This document shows positions 1-7,619 of a DNA stretch of 64,000 bases, in pieces. The notes under the pieces were generated by a model, which saw only the letters and a list, made by a program, of their open reading frames with translations, had not been told where the DNA came from and made no database searches. The translations under genes were made by a program, and so were the position numbers. How positions within the stretch are numbered: position 1 is the stretch's first letter; each line of letters opens with the position of its first letter. This stretch comes from JAFDVL01 sp964631865 (lineage in GTDB: Bacteria; Acidobacteriota; Blastocatellia; RBC074): the NCBI GenBank assembly GCA_964631865.1, contig CAZWAK010000008.1:1-64000 (forward strand), read 5' to 3'.

Positions 1-1334
1 TCGACGGGCAGACCGACGAGCCGATTCAGATTTTCAATCGGCTTCCACCGGATGCCGCCGTCAAGGGTTTTGAGCATCGTCGCGTTTCTGCCGACGGCCC
101 AGCCTTTTTTGTTGTCCACAAAATAAAAGTTCGTCACATTCGGCAACTCAAAATTCTGCCAGATTTTGCCGCCGTCTTCAGTCGTGAGCAAAACGGTGCG
201 GCCTTCTTCGCCTTCGCGTGTTTCGCCGAGCATCCAGCCTTTGTTTTCGTTGACGAAGTAAATGCGATTCACGTCAATCACCGAACCGGCCAACGCGGCA
301 TTGCGAATCGGAGTCCACTGCTTGCCGCCATCCAACGTTTGATAGATCGTGCCGCCGTCACCTGCCGCCCAACCTTTCATCGCATCTACGAAATGAACGG
401 CGCGCAAGTTCTTGTCGCTGTCCACATTGCCTTGACTGACTTTCCACTTGGGATTGGCGATGGCCACTTCGCTGGTCAAACCGGGCGTCGCGCGCGCAAT
501 CATTGAATTGATGGACGAAGGCGCTTCGCTGTTCGCGGGAGTCGCCGCCGCACTCGCATTCGCGCTGGGCTTTCCGGCACGCCCCGCTTTCGCTGTCGCA
601 TAGTTGTACGCATTGGACACGATGCCGCCGGGCGATGCCGCCGGAACAAATGTCGGCTCAGCCGCCGTCGCCGCTGCTGTCACGGGCGTCACAGGCGTGG
701 GAGTGACAGCATTTTTCGGAGCCGGTTTGGTTGCGGTGGGCGGAGTCACAGCCGCTGTGTTGGGCGCAGTGGTCGCGGGCGTGGGCTTCACAGCCGCTTT
801 GCCTGTCGGCTTGGGCGCAACGACTGGCTGCGGAGCAGCATTGACCACCGGCTGTGCGGGCGCAGGCTTCGTGTTGCTCGCGGTCGTTGTTGGGCGCGTT
901 GGCGTCGGCTTCGGAGTGATGGCCTCCGGCTTGGGCACGAGCTTCACCTGCTCCGTAGCAGCCAATGCGCTCTTACAGGTTTTGGCGGGAACGCCAATCG
1001 GAACATTGTCGCCGTTGGCAAGCAGGAATTGCCCGAACGCGCGCGATTTGCAGGCTTGGGCCGCGCCCAATGCCGCTTCATTTTCGTCGCTGTATTTCCC
1101 GATGCGAACGCGATAGCGCACGCCCATGCCGGGGATTTCGGCTTTCACCCAATACGCATCCAGTTTTTTCGCGCGCAGGCGATTGACTTCGGCTTGCGCG
1201 TCCGTCGTATTCAGATACGACGCCACCTGCACCGAATGCGTCTCCGTTTGGGCCAACACACTCAGCGAGGCCAAACCGCTGCTCATCGCTAAGCTAAAGA
1301 ACATGAACATCATCTTGCGAGGACTCTTAGTCAT
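1..1334 (-). CDS. SPOR-domain protein with BNR/Ycf48-like repeats, partial (C-terminus outside window)
   Basis: The reading frame is open from an ATG at 1334 down to the left edge, so the C-terminus is missing. AGGAG lies 8-12 nt upstream of the ATG. Residues 1-29 form a hydrophobic signal peptide ending SVLAQ. Residues 32-105 look like a SPOR domain, which binds denuded peptidoglycan (HSVQVASYLNTTDAQAEV, then GMGVRYRVRIGKY). A long Pro/Ala/Thr linker follows to about residue 230. The visible C-terminal part has three BNR-type units with the cores QTLDGGKQW, TTEDGGKIW and KTLDGGIRW, as in Ycf48-like or sialidase-type propellers. The inferred role is an exported cell-wall-associated propeller protein; the ligand is unknown. 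A SPOR domain ahead of a BNR propeller is an unusual pairing. Confidence 0.8.
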   Translation of the reverse strand, partial: MTKSPRKMMFMFFSLAMSSGLASLSVLAQTETHSVQVASYLNTTDAQAEVNRLRAKKLDAYWVKAEIPGMGVRYRVRIGKYSDENEAALGAAQACKSRAFGQFLLANGDNVPIGVPAKTCKSALAATEQVKLVPKPEAITPKPTPTRPTTTASNTKPAPAQPVVNAAPQPVVAPKPTGKAAVKPTPATTAPNTAAVTPPTATKPAPKNAVTPTPVTPVTAAATAAEPTFVPAASPGGIVSNAYNYATAKAGRAGKPSANASAAATPANSEAPSSINSMIARATPGLTSEVAIANPKWKVSQGNVDSDKNLRAVHFVDAMKGWAAGDGGTIYQTLDGGKQWTPIRNAALAGSVIDVNRIYFVNENKGWMLGETREGEEGRTVLLTTEDGGKIWQNFELPNVTNFYFVDNKKGWAVGRNATMLKTLDGGIRWKPIENLNRLVGLPV

Positions 1335-1475
1335 TTCACACACTCCTGTGAAGCAAAGTTCACTGTCGAGGGGCCGCTCATTAGATTTGGTCGCAGGGGA
1401 CCGAAAATGGGTTATTTTCTGGAAGGGGCTGCGCTGTGGTCTGAGAAGCCGCTCAGACTGCCGGAACCAGCGGGG

Positions 1476-1513
1476 AGTATAACGCTAAAATCAGATTTTT
1501 GTGACAAAAATCT
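1476..1513 (-). promoter_or_regulatory. Promoter/operator region for the SPOR-BNR gene
   Basis: On the minus strand a TATACT -10-like box lies at 1481-1476. Just upstream is a perfect 21-bp palindrome at 1493-1513 (AGATTTTTGT, central G, ACAAAAATCT). It covers the place where a -35 box would be, as a repressor operator often does. The boxes are visible in the sequence; the operator role is inferred. Confidence 0.4.
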
Positions 1514-1540
1514 TGAACGGAAAAAACTTCCTGCCAAATG

Positions 1541-1577
1541 CGATGTGGGCAAAGCGTCAGCGGCTCTGCCCACATCG
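1541..1577 (-). terminator. Hairpin terminator downstream of the 1605-2567 gene
   Basis: Arms of 11 bp match perfectly (CGATGTGGGCA at 1541-1551 and TGCCCACATCG at 1567-1577). Reading leftward, a run of T follows about 15 nt later. It lies 28 nt past the stop of the leftward gene, so it probably ends that transcript. Confidence 0.55.
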
Positions 1578-1604
1578 TGCGTGGACGTCTCGCGGAGCAA
1601 AGTT

Positions 1605-2567
1605 CTAACAAACCGGCGAAAAGACAGGAATCACCAAGCTGGACGTGGTGTAGCGCGTTTTGTGCAAGGGGCGAATACCTGACCATTGGTTGTTCCCTTG
1701 CGGTGTCATCAACAACCCGACTGCCGGACGGGTCGTGAGTGTCATCGTCCCGATTTGTCCTGCCGGAATGACTTTCGCCATCGTGGTGGGGACGCGCGGC
1801 GCGTTGAGGCCAATGACGCTGCTGGCCTGGCAACCGCCGAGATGAAAACCGGCGAAACTGCCAAACGGTCGTTCGTTGCCGTTGTGAACATAGCCCACGC
1901 TGGATTGTCCGGCGCTGGCCATTTGCCCGGTGTTGAGATCACCGCTCAAGCTCGCCGTCACAATCCGTTGCCCGGGCGCATCCACCGGGCTTTGGATCGA
2001 AAAGGCAAAGCGCGTCGCCACATAATCGTAGCCATTCGTCAGATTGCCGAACTGAAGCACGCCGTTCTGATTGATGCCCGGATCACCGTGCGCCCGAAAC
2101 GCCTCCGCCCCGTAGTTGCCGACATAGTCGCCTTGCGCCACAAACGCATCGCCGATCAGCGAATTCTGATTGATCGGATGGCCGGTCGTCCCATCCACCG
2201 CGACGACGATCACATAGCCCGTGACTTCCGGGTCGAACTCCGAAGCCAAAAAAGAAATCGTTGCGTTCGGAGTCAGACAGACGTATTGATCGGCCTGACT
2301 ACAAGTTTGTCCATCAATGATGAAGACGTGGGCATAGAGCGTCGTCAAGACGGGGCTGGACGCGCCGTCGCGCCGATAAAAATCCGTATTGGCAAAGGTG
2401 ATGCGCGTGTCCCAATCATTGGTCAGGTTGGAAGTGAAGTACGGAAAGACCAGAACGGAGCCGGGTGCTTCGGATGAGCCGGACGGCTCGTCGGCGAACG
2501 CGGCGAACGCGCCTGCCCACAGTAAGACGAAGGCAAGCAAAGTGCGAACAAAGTGTGAGTGGTTCAT
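1605..2567 (-). CDS. Exported protein made of the GSVLVFPY...PVC domain
   Basis: This 320-residue protein starts at an ATG preceded by AGGAG. Residues 1-25 are a signal peptide (LLAFVLLWAGAFAAFA). The mature part matches residues about 1036-1313 of the giant protein at 25253-29194 along its whole length. Shared landmarks in order are GSVLVFPY, FIDGxTCxQADQ, CLTP, a DPE-x-TG stretch, NYGAEAF, a QSPxDAPxQR stretch, NGNERPxGSF, GQIGTM, VGLLMTP, a GIRxLHKT stretch, and an identical terminal PVC. I do not recognise a named family. The paired cysteines and signal peptide suggest a folded extracytoplasmic domain with disulfides; here it stands alone, while in the giant protein it is the C-terminal module. 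The function is unknown. Confidence 0.8.
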   Translation of the reverse strand: MNHSHFVRTLLAFVLLWAGAFAAFADEPSGSSEAPGSVLVFPYFTSNLTNDWDTRITFANTDFYRRDGASSPVLTTLYAHVFIIDGQTCSQADQYVCLTPNATISFLASEFDPEVTGYVIVVAVDGTTGHPINQNSLIGDAFVAQGDYVGNYGAEAFRAHGDPGINQNGVLQFGNLTNGYDYVATRFAFSIQSPVDAPGQRIVTASLSGDLNTGQMASAGQSSVGYVHNGNERPFGSFAGFHLGGCQASSVIGLNAPRVPTTMAKVIPAGQIGTMTLTTRPAVGLLMTPQGNNQWSGIRPLHKTRYTTSSLVIPVFSPVC

Positions 2568-3042
2568 GTTTTACTCCTGGAACGAGTCAGGCACAGAGCA
2601 ACGCCGCGGCAAAACCGATGCGCCGATCAAGCTTGACCCCGTGATGTTGCCCCGATTTGGTTACGACCTAAGTGAGTTCGTTGAGAGGTGGTGTTTTGAA
2701 TCGAATCGTTAATGCGCGCGACTCCTGAAGTTGAGTTTGAGCGTCTACTTTGTTGTGCCGGTTGCGAGGAACGTTGATTCTTGGTCTGATTGAATCACGG
2801 GCATAGTAGTGGAGGCAAGCAAACGCCGTCAACAACTTTCTCTGGCGCGCGCCAATATTTGGCTTGAATGATTTTCACAAAACAATTACACTGCGCTGCA
2901 AACATTGTTAGATATATCTCTAAGCATCTCGGGAGATATAGCAAACCTTGAAACCAAAAACAGGCACTCGCAAAGATTTTGGTTTCCTATCACTGGGCAG
3001 CTTCAAGGCCGAAGCTGATTTTGGAGATTGACGGAGAAATTT
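2568..3042. other. Intergenic leader of the Tad locus with three stem-loops
   Basis: This 475-nt stretch separates the leftward gene at 1605-2567 from the rightward flp gene. I see no ORF with a plausible start. The last 130 nt hold three successive hairpins: TATATCTC/GAGATATA (2913-2920 and 2933-2940), GAAACCAAAA/TTTTGGTTTC (2950-2959 and 2977-2986) and CAGCTTC/GAAGCTG (2998-3004 and 3011-3017). The last one ends about 15 nt before the flp ribosome site. A regulated 5' leader is inferred. Confidence 0.4.
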
Positions 3043-3231
3043 ATGATCAAACAATTCCTCAAAGACGAAAGCGGACAGGATATCGTGGAATATTCGTTGC
3101 TGCTGGTGTTGATCGGTGCGGTGGCGGTGCTCATTCTGACGGGCATGGGAACCAGCATCAATAGCATTTTTGGCAAGATTTCCAACTCGCTGAACGCGGC
3201 CAACAGCAACATCAATGGCGGTGGTAGCTAA
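3043..3231 (+). CDS. flp: Flp/Fap-type pilin
   Basis: This 62-residue class IVb prepilin forms the fibre of the Tad pilus. The start is the ATG at 3043, which has GGAG about 8 nt upstream; a TTG at 3028 in the same frame is less likely. The signature is GQDIVEYSLLLVLIGAVAV: prepilin peptidase would cut after the Gly, leaving Gln at +1 and Glu at +5, followed by the hydrophobic assembly helix. The tail is short and rich in Asn, Ser and Gly, as in Flp pilins. It is the first gene of the Tad locus and follows a structured leader. Confidence 0.92.
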   Translation: MIKQFLKDESGQDIVEYSLLLVLIGAVAVLILTGMGTSINSIFGKISNSLNAANSNINGGGS

Positions 3232-3255
3232 GTGTGAACACGCCGTTCATGATCT

Positions 3256-3272
3256 GCGAGCAAGCCGCTCGC
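3256..3272 (+). other. Stem-loop downstream of flp
   Basis: The hairpin GCGAGC-aagcc-GCTCGC lies 25 nt after the flp stop and has no clear T-run. It could protect the abundant pilin mRNA or reduce read-through into the assembly genes; that role is inferred from its position. Confidence 0.35.
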
Positions 3273-3432
3273 TTGCCATTCGACCTTCGCCCCTCATCAG
3301 ATCGAATTAACTTAGCACCCCTTTGGCTCTTACAACTTAGCCCTCAACTTCCGGCCCCAGCATTTCTCCGGGTTGAATTTCCCTATTTTGGTTGCCGTCG
3401 CACCTTCGTTTCCGGCTGACGCAAAGCGTACT

Positions 3433-3993
3433 ATGGCAGACTTCAGTGGAACCACAGCACTGGCGGCGTCTGTCCTGACGATAGTTGTGCTTTTGGTGGC
3501 GTGGTTCGACCTGCGCGAACGCCGCATTCCGAACGTGCTGGTGTTGCCCGCCGCTGTCGTCGGTCTTAGCCTGCACGCCCTGCAAGGCTGGAACGGCTTA
3601 TGGTTCGGCGGCAAAGGATTGCTGATGGGGTTCGCGCTGCTCTTTCTGCCGTATCTGGTCGGCGTAATGGGAGCGGGCGATGTAAAGTTTTTAGCCGCCA
3701 TCGGCGCGTTTGTCGGAGGCACAGGCGTCGTGCGGGTTTTGTTGCTGGCGTTGTTGGCCTACCCGCTGCTCGCACTTGGGTTTCTGATCCAGCAGCGCAA
3801 GGTCACGTTGACGCTGAAACGGTTGGCCCGGTTGACCTGTAAGCTTTTTGGTGTTTTGATTCCGCCCTTACGATTATACGCGGCGCAATTGGAAGCCAGT
3901 GACAATCCCGAAATCGCTTCGGCAACGTCACCCTTTGGATTGGCCCTCAGCGTCGGCACGCTGCTGGCGTTGTACACTAACTTCTTGCGATGA
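3433..3993 (+). CDS. cpaA: Prepilin peptidase, A24 family (CpaA/TadV)
   Basis: This is an inner-membrane aspartyl peptidase of about 186 residues that would process Flp and the pseudopilins. The first catalytic Asp lies in WFDLRERRIPN and the second in the GAGD motif (GVMGAGDVKFLAAIGA). Several hydrophobic helices cover the rest. The short length without an N-terminal methylase domain fits the CpaA/TadV type rather than PilD. The ATG at 3433 is preferred; a TTG at 3373 would add 20 residues and neither has a strong ribosome site. Its stop overlaps the ATG of the next gene by 4 nt. Confidence 0.88.
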   Translation: MADFSGTTALAASVLTIVVLLVAWFDLRERRIPNVLVLPAAVVGLSLHALQGWNGLWFGGKGLLMGFALLFLPYLVGVMGAGDVKFLAAIGAFVGGTGVVRVLLLALLAYPLLALGFLIQQRKVTLTLKRLARLTCKLFGVLIPPLRLYAAQLEASDNPEIASATSPFGLALSVGTLLALYTNFLR

Positions 3994-4529
3994 ATTTGAC
4001 CCGAACCCATCAGGCACAAACGGCACGGCGAGCCAACCGGCGGCGCGGCGAGCAAGGACAAGCCATTGTCGAGTTTGCGCTCGTCATGCCGATTTTGATC
4101 CTTCTGCTGTTCGGCGTGGTCTTTTTCGCGATGGCCTTCAATTTACAAATGGTGCTGAACGCGGCGGCGCGCGAAGGAGCCAGAGCCTGGGCCAGCAGTC
4201 GCGCTAACACCAGCCCTTGCTGCGCCACCTGCACTTCGCCCTGTGACCCGACGTTTGGCAACAGCGGCTTTCAACAAAACGTCGTGCCCATCGTGGTCAA
4301 GTACATCACCGATAATGGCTACGATGCCGCCTATAATCTGGTTTTTGAGTTGGTGCAGGTCAGCCAAACCGATATTCCAGCCGCTGAATGGAATCAGATT
4401 CCGGACAGCGCCGAGGATGCCACGAAAGTTAAACTGGTCATTTCGTATCGGTTTTATTTGCCCACACCTTTCTTTGAAATCGAACTCGTTCACCTGCGGG
4501 CCGAGTCTACTTTCAAGCGGGGAACGTAG
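3990..4529 (+). CDS. tadE: TadE-like pseudopilin
   Basis: This 179-residue minor pilin-like protein starts at an ATG that overlaps the cpaA stop (ATGA), indicating translational coupling. The N-terminus is basic, followed by the TadE motif GQAIVEFALVMPILILLLFGVVFF, with Glu at +5 after the predicted cut and then one transmembrane helix. NAAAREGARAWASS follows, as in other TadE proteins. A short Cys-rich loop (residues about 76-84) could be disulfide bonded. The family role is biogenesis or initiation of the Flp pilus. Confidence 0.85.
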   Translation: MNLTRTHQAQTARRANRRRGEQGQAIVEFALVMPILILLLFGVVFFAMAFNLQMVLNAAAREGARAWASSRANTSPCCATCTSPCDPTFGNSGFQQNVVPIVVKYITDNGYDAAYNLVFELVQVSQTDIPAAEWNQIPDSAEDATKVKLVISYRFYLPTPFFEIELVHLRAESTFKRGT

Positions 4530-4615
4530 TGTTTAACTTGATTACTGCATTGCGGTAAACTACAATTCCCTGCCGTTTCCAAGAGCAAGTTTTCGGTTAC
4601 TGAGTCCGAGCATTT

Positions 4616-5146
4616 ATGACTAAGACTGTCACTCCATCACCCCCGCGTCGTTGCGGTCAGCCCCAGCGCACAAGAGAACGCGGCCAGTCTATGGTGGAGT
4701 TTGCGCTGTTGATTCTGCCCTTTCTGCTCGTCACGATTGGCGTCATTGAAATCGGGCGGGCGTGGTCGGTCAAGCAAGCCATTACCAATGCGGCGCGCGA
4801 AGGGACGCGGATTTTGCTCTTACCTTATGGCCCCGGCCAAAATTGCCCGGACATTGACTGTAGCACGGCGGAAAGCGTGCAAACCGCTGCACTGAATGCC
4901 ACGCGCTCGTTCCTGCAAAACACAGGTGTGAGTCCCGAGGCCCCGCTCACGCAAATCACGTTGATTCGACAAACCTTGCAGGCCAACGGAACGATCATCA
5001 CGGAACCGTTAAGCGGCACAATGACCAGCGGCGATATGATTGGCATTCACATCAATCATCAATACGCCAGCCTGGTGCAAGGGTTTATTTCCGGCGATAG
5101 CGCCACGCTGAATTTAGTAGGCGTCAGCGTCATGAGACACGAGTAA
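4616..5146 (+). CDS. Second TadE-like pseudopilin
   Basis: This 176-residue protein is paralogous to the preceding TadE. It has a basic N-terminus, then GQSMVEFALLILPFLLVTIGVIEIGRAW and AITNAAREGTRILLL. The Glu at +5 of the processed helix is present. It could equally be called TadF-like; sequence alone does not separate the two. It sits between the first TadE and CpaB and lacks a large vWA-type region. Confidence 0.82.
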   Translation: MTKTVTPSPPRRCGQPQRTRERGQSMVEFALLILPFLLVTIGVIEIGRAWSVKQAITNAAREGTRILLLPYGPGQNCPDIDCSTAESVQTAALNATRSFLQNTGVSPEAPLTQITLIRQTLQANGTIITEPLSGTMTSGDMIGIHINHQYASLVQGFISGDSATLNLVGVSVMRHE

Positions 5147-5183
5147 CTTGAACCTCGCCCGCGCAATTTGAGAGGATTTCGAT

Positions 5184-6062
5184 ATGAACAGACGATTTAT
5201 TATGGCCTTAGCTGCCTCAGCACTTTTCGGCTTAGTCGCCATCCTGGTCTTTCAGAAGATTTTGCAAAATCGCATTGATAACGTACCACGTACCGGACAA
5301 CGAATTGTGTATGCGGCAGCGAGAATCCCGGCAGGCACGACGATTGCGCCCAATCAACTCAAGCTGGTTTATCAGGAAGCTCAAGCGGTGCCGGAGGGCA
5401 GCTTTGCCAATCTACAGGATGCTGTCGGCAGAGTGCCAGTAGTGGATGTGGAGCCGAATCTTGCTGTCACCACGAAAAATACGACATCGGCTGACAGAGT
5501 CGGCACGCTCATCAATTTGAAACCTGGCATGCGTGCTGTCTCCATCCGCGTGGACGAAGCAACCAGTGTTTCCGGGTTTGCGCAACCGGGCAGCTATGTG
5601 GATGTCGGCGCAGTGCTGTCGCCCAGCCCCAACTCGAAACCCGTCTCGAAGGTCATCGTCCAAAATCTGCGCGTGTTGGCAAATGGGAGAGATACTCAGG
5701 CCAAATCCGATGGGCAACGCAGCGGCAGTACTGTCACTTTAGAAGTTTCCCCAGCACAAGCCGGAATGTTGGCTTTGGCAACACGCGAAGGCTCGCTCTA
5801 TTTGATCCTACGGCATCCGGCAGATAAAGAACTCGGCGCTGTGCCACCAGTAATGATGAGTGGAATGGTGGATGATTACAAAGCTGAAGCCCCGCGAACA
5901 ACGAATACGCCGCAACCGCCGCCCCTGATTTATCCGCCCTGGAATCCAACTCCGACGCCCAAACCCGATCCATCGCCTACGCCAACCGCGAGTCAGCCTT
6001 CGAGAGTGGCTGTCCGCGTCATTGCCGTAGACAAATCTTCCGAAGTGACCGTCAGGCAATAA
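5184..6062 (+). CDS. cpaB: Flp pilus assembly protein CpaB (RcpC), SAF domain
   Basis: This 292-residue exported protein has an N-terminal hydrophobic segment (residues 5-25). A SAF-type domain follows (VYAAARIPAGTTIAPNQLKLV, then VVDVEPNLAVTTKNT), and then the conserved CpaB stretch GMRAVSIRVDEATSVSGFAQPGSYVDV at about residues 115-141. The core ends with VTLEVSPAQAGMLALATREGSLYLILRHP. A proline-rich tail (about residues 240-275) may cross or touch the cell wall. CpaB proteins are periplasmic partners of the secretin, and the next gene encodes that secretin. Confidence 0.88.
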   Translation: MNRRFIMALAASALFGLVAILVFQKILQNRIDNVPRTGQRIVYAAARIPAGTTIAPNQLKLVYQEAQAVPEGSFANLQDAVGRVPVVDVEPNLAVTTKNTTSADRVGTLINLKPGMRAVSIRVDEATSVSGFAQPGSYVDVGAVLSPSPNSKPVSKVIVQNLRVLANGRDTQAKSDGQRSGSTVTLEVSPAQAGMLALATREGSLYLILRHPADKELGAVPPVMMSGMVDDYKAEAPRTTNTPQPPPLIYPPWNPTPTPKPDPSPTPTASQPSRVAVRVIAVDKSSEVTVRQ

Positions 6063-6095
6063 GTTTTGGAGCAGGTTTTACTCAGAGGGAATTTT

Positions 6096-7607
6096 ATGAA
6101 ACGTCTATCGTACATTGGGACAACGGTTGCTGCATCGCTGGCCCTTGTCCTCTCGGTTTTCGGTCTGCCAACGGCGACGTACGCGCAGGAACAGCCTGTG
6201 CTCAAAGCGTCCTTCACCCGCGACCTCAATCAAATCACCAACATTGATCTGGTCGTCGGACAATCGCGCGTGATCGAATTGGACGAGGTTTGTGATGCTA
6301 TCCAATTCTCCGGCGAGAAAATCGTCAACGCGACGGCGCTCACGGGACGCACCGTCATCATCAACGCGCTCGGCATCGGGCAAGCGCAGGTCGCCGTCGC
6401 GAAAAAACTCACGTCGCCGAACCAGCCCGAACAAACGCTGGTCTTTCGCGTCTTCGTGCAAAAAGACCTGTCGTTGCTGGACAATCAAATCAAAATTCTC
6501 TACCCCAAAGAAAATATTCAACTGAGCCAAGTCAACGATTCCGTCGTGCTCTCCGGCAGCGTGACCCATCCTGACATCGCCAAAGGCGTGACGGAAATCC
6601 TCACGAAGGCGAAAGTGGACTACACCAATTTGCTGAAAGTCCCAGCGCCGACCGTGCTGCAAGTGCAGATGGAAGTCCGCATCGCCGAAGTGAGTCGCCG
6701 GGCGCTGCGAGAAATTGGGACGGCCTTTGGCGTGATGAACCAAACAATGCCTGTAACCATCAGCCCGAATGGTCTAGGCAGTCCAAGTGCTAGCGGTGAT
6801 CTTCGGTCTGGCATTGTTTCCGTGGCTTCAGGTGCGACTAATCTCTTCCTCGGACGCCCGGATTTGACCTCCGCGTTTATTCGCGCGTTGCAAGAACGCG
6901 GAGCGATTCGGTCGCTTGCAGAACCCAATATCATTGCGGCGCACGGCGAAACGGGGAAATTCCAGTCGGGCGGCAAAATCCCTGTCCCGCAAGTCCAAGC
7001 GGCCAGCAATGGAACGTCCGGGTTCAATGTGCAGTATCAGGATTATGGCGTGATGCTGGAGTTTACCCCAAACATAAAAGACGAGAACCACATCACTATT
7101 AAAATCAAAACCGAAGTCTCTGAAATTGATCGCGCCAACGGGCAAACGACCGGGGCCATCACGATCCCGGCGCTCACCGTCAATACCGCCAGCACGGTGC
7201 TGGAATTGGCCGATGGGCAAAGCTTTGCGCTGGCGGGATTACTCAATAACCGCGAGTCCATCAATACCGCCCAAATTCCCGGCATCGGCAGCATTCCGAT
7301 TCTCGGCGAACTCTTCAAAAGCCGCAGTTTCGTGCGCAACGAATCGGAACTGATGTTCCTTTGCACGGTGCGCATGGTACAGCCGCTCAATCCCGATCAA
7401 ATTCCGCGCTTGCCGGGTGCGCCGCCGGGCAATACGAATCTGCCGACGAAACCGGACGGCAGCGGCGCTGGGGCCGCGGCCGCGCCCCTGCTAAATACGA
7501 CGCCGAATACGACGCCGACCGGCTTATCGCAGCCCGCCTCGAATGTGCTGGAAGGCGAGTCCGGGCACGCCGTGCCGCGCAAAGTCGTCAAAAAATCCGA
7601 TAACTAA
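6096..7607 (+). CDS. cpaC: Secretin of the Tad pilus (CpaC/RcpA)
   Basis: This protein of about 503 residues should form the outer-membrane channel for the Flp pilus. The ATG at 6096 is chosen because AGAGGGA lies just upstream and a signal peptide ending TATYAQ follows at once; a TTG at 6066 is less likely. After the signal peptide comes the pilus-formation N-domain (LVVGQSRVIELDEVCDAIQF), a BON-like region (about 110-185), and the secretin core. The core includes LQVQMEVRIAEVSRRALREIG, ALQERGAIRSLAEPNIIA and FALAGLLNNRESINTAQIPG. The C-terminal 70 residues are a Pro/Gly/Ala-rich tail. I saw no CpaD-type pilotin nearby. Confidence 0.92.
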   Translation: MKRLSYIGTTVAASLALVLSVFGLPTATYAQEQPVLKASFTRDLNQITNIDLVVGQSRVIELDEVCDAIQFSGEKIVNATALTGRTVIINALGIGQAQVAVAKKLTSPNQPEQTLVFRVFVQKDLSLLDNQIKILYPKENIQLSQVNDSVVLSGSVTHPDIAKGVTEILTKAKVDYTNLLKVPAPTVLQVQMEVRIAEVSRRALREIGTAFGVMNQTMPVTISPNGLGSPSASGDLRSGIVSVASGATNLFLGRPDLTSAFIRALQERGAIRSLAEPNIIAAHGETGKFQSGGKIPVPQVQAASNGTSGFNVQYQDYGVMLEFTPNIKDENHITIKIKTEVSEIDRANGQTTGAITIPALTVNTASTVLELADGQSFALAGLLNNRESINTAQIPGIGSIPILGELFKSRSFVRNESELMFLCTVRMVQPLNPDQIPRLPGAPPGNTNLPTKPDGSGAGAAAAPLLNTTPNTTPTGLSQPASNVLEGESGHAVPRKVVKKSDN

Positions 7608-7619
7608 AGGTTGTACCTC

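Noticed and set aside
604..1116. Plus-strand Ala/Gly/Val-rich ORF
   Set aside because: It is the complement of the Pro/Ala/Thr linker of the SPOR-BNR gene.
2941..3017. c-di-GMP-I (GEMM) riboswitch upstream of flp
   Set aside because: GCAAACC and CGCAAAG are present with roughly suitable spacing, but the sequence between them pairs into a GAAACCAAAA/TTTTGGTTTC stem that contradicts the GEMM fold, and the 3' half does not match.
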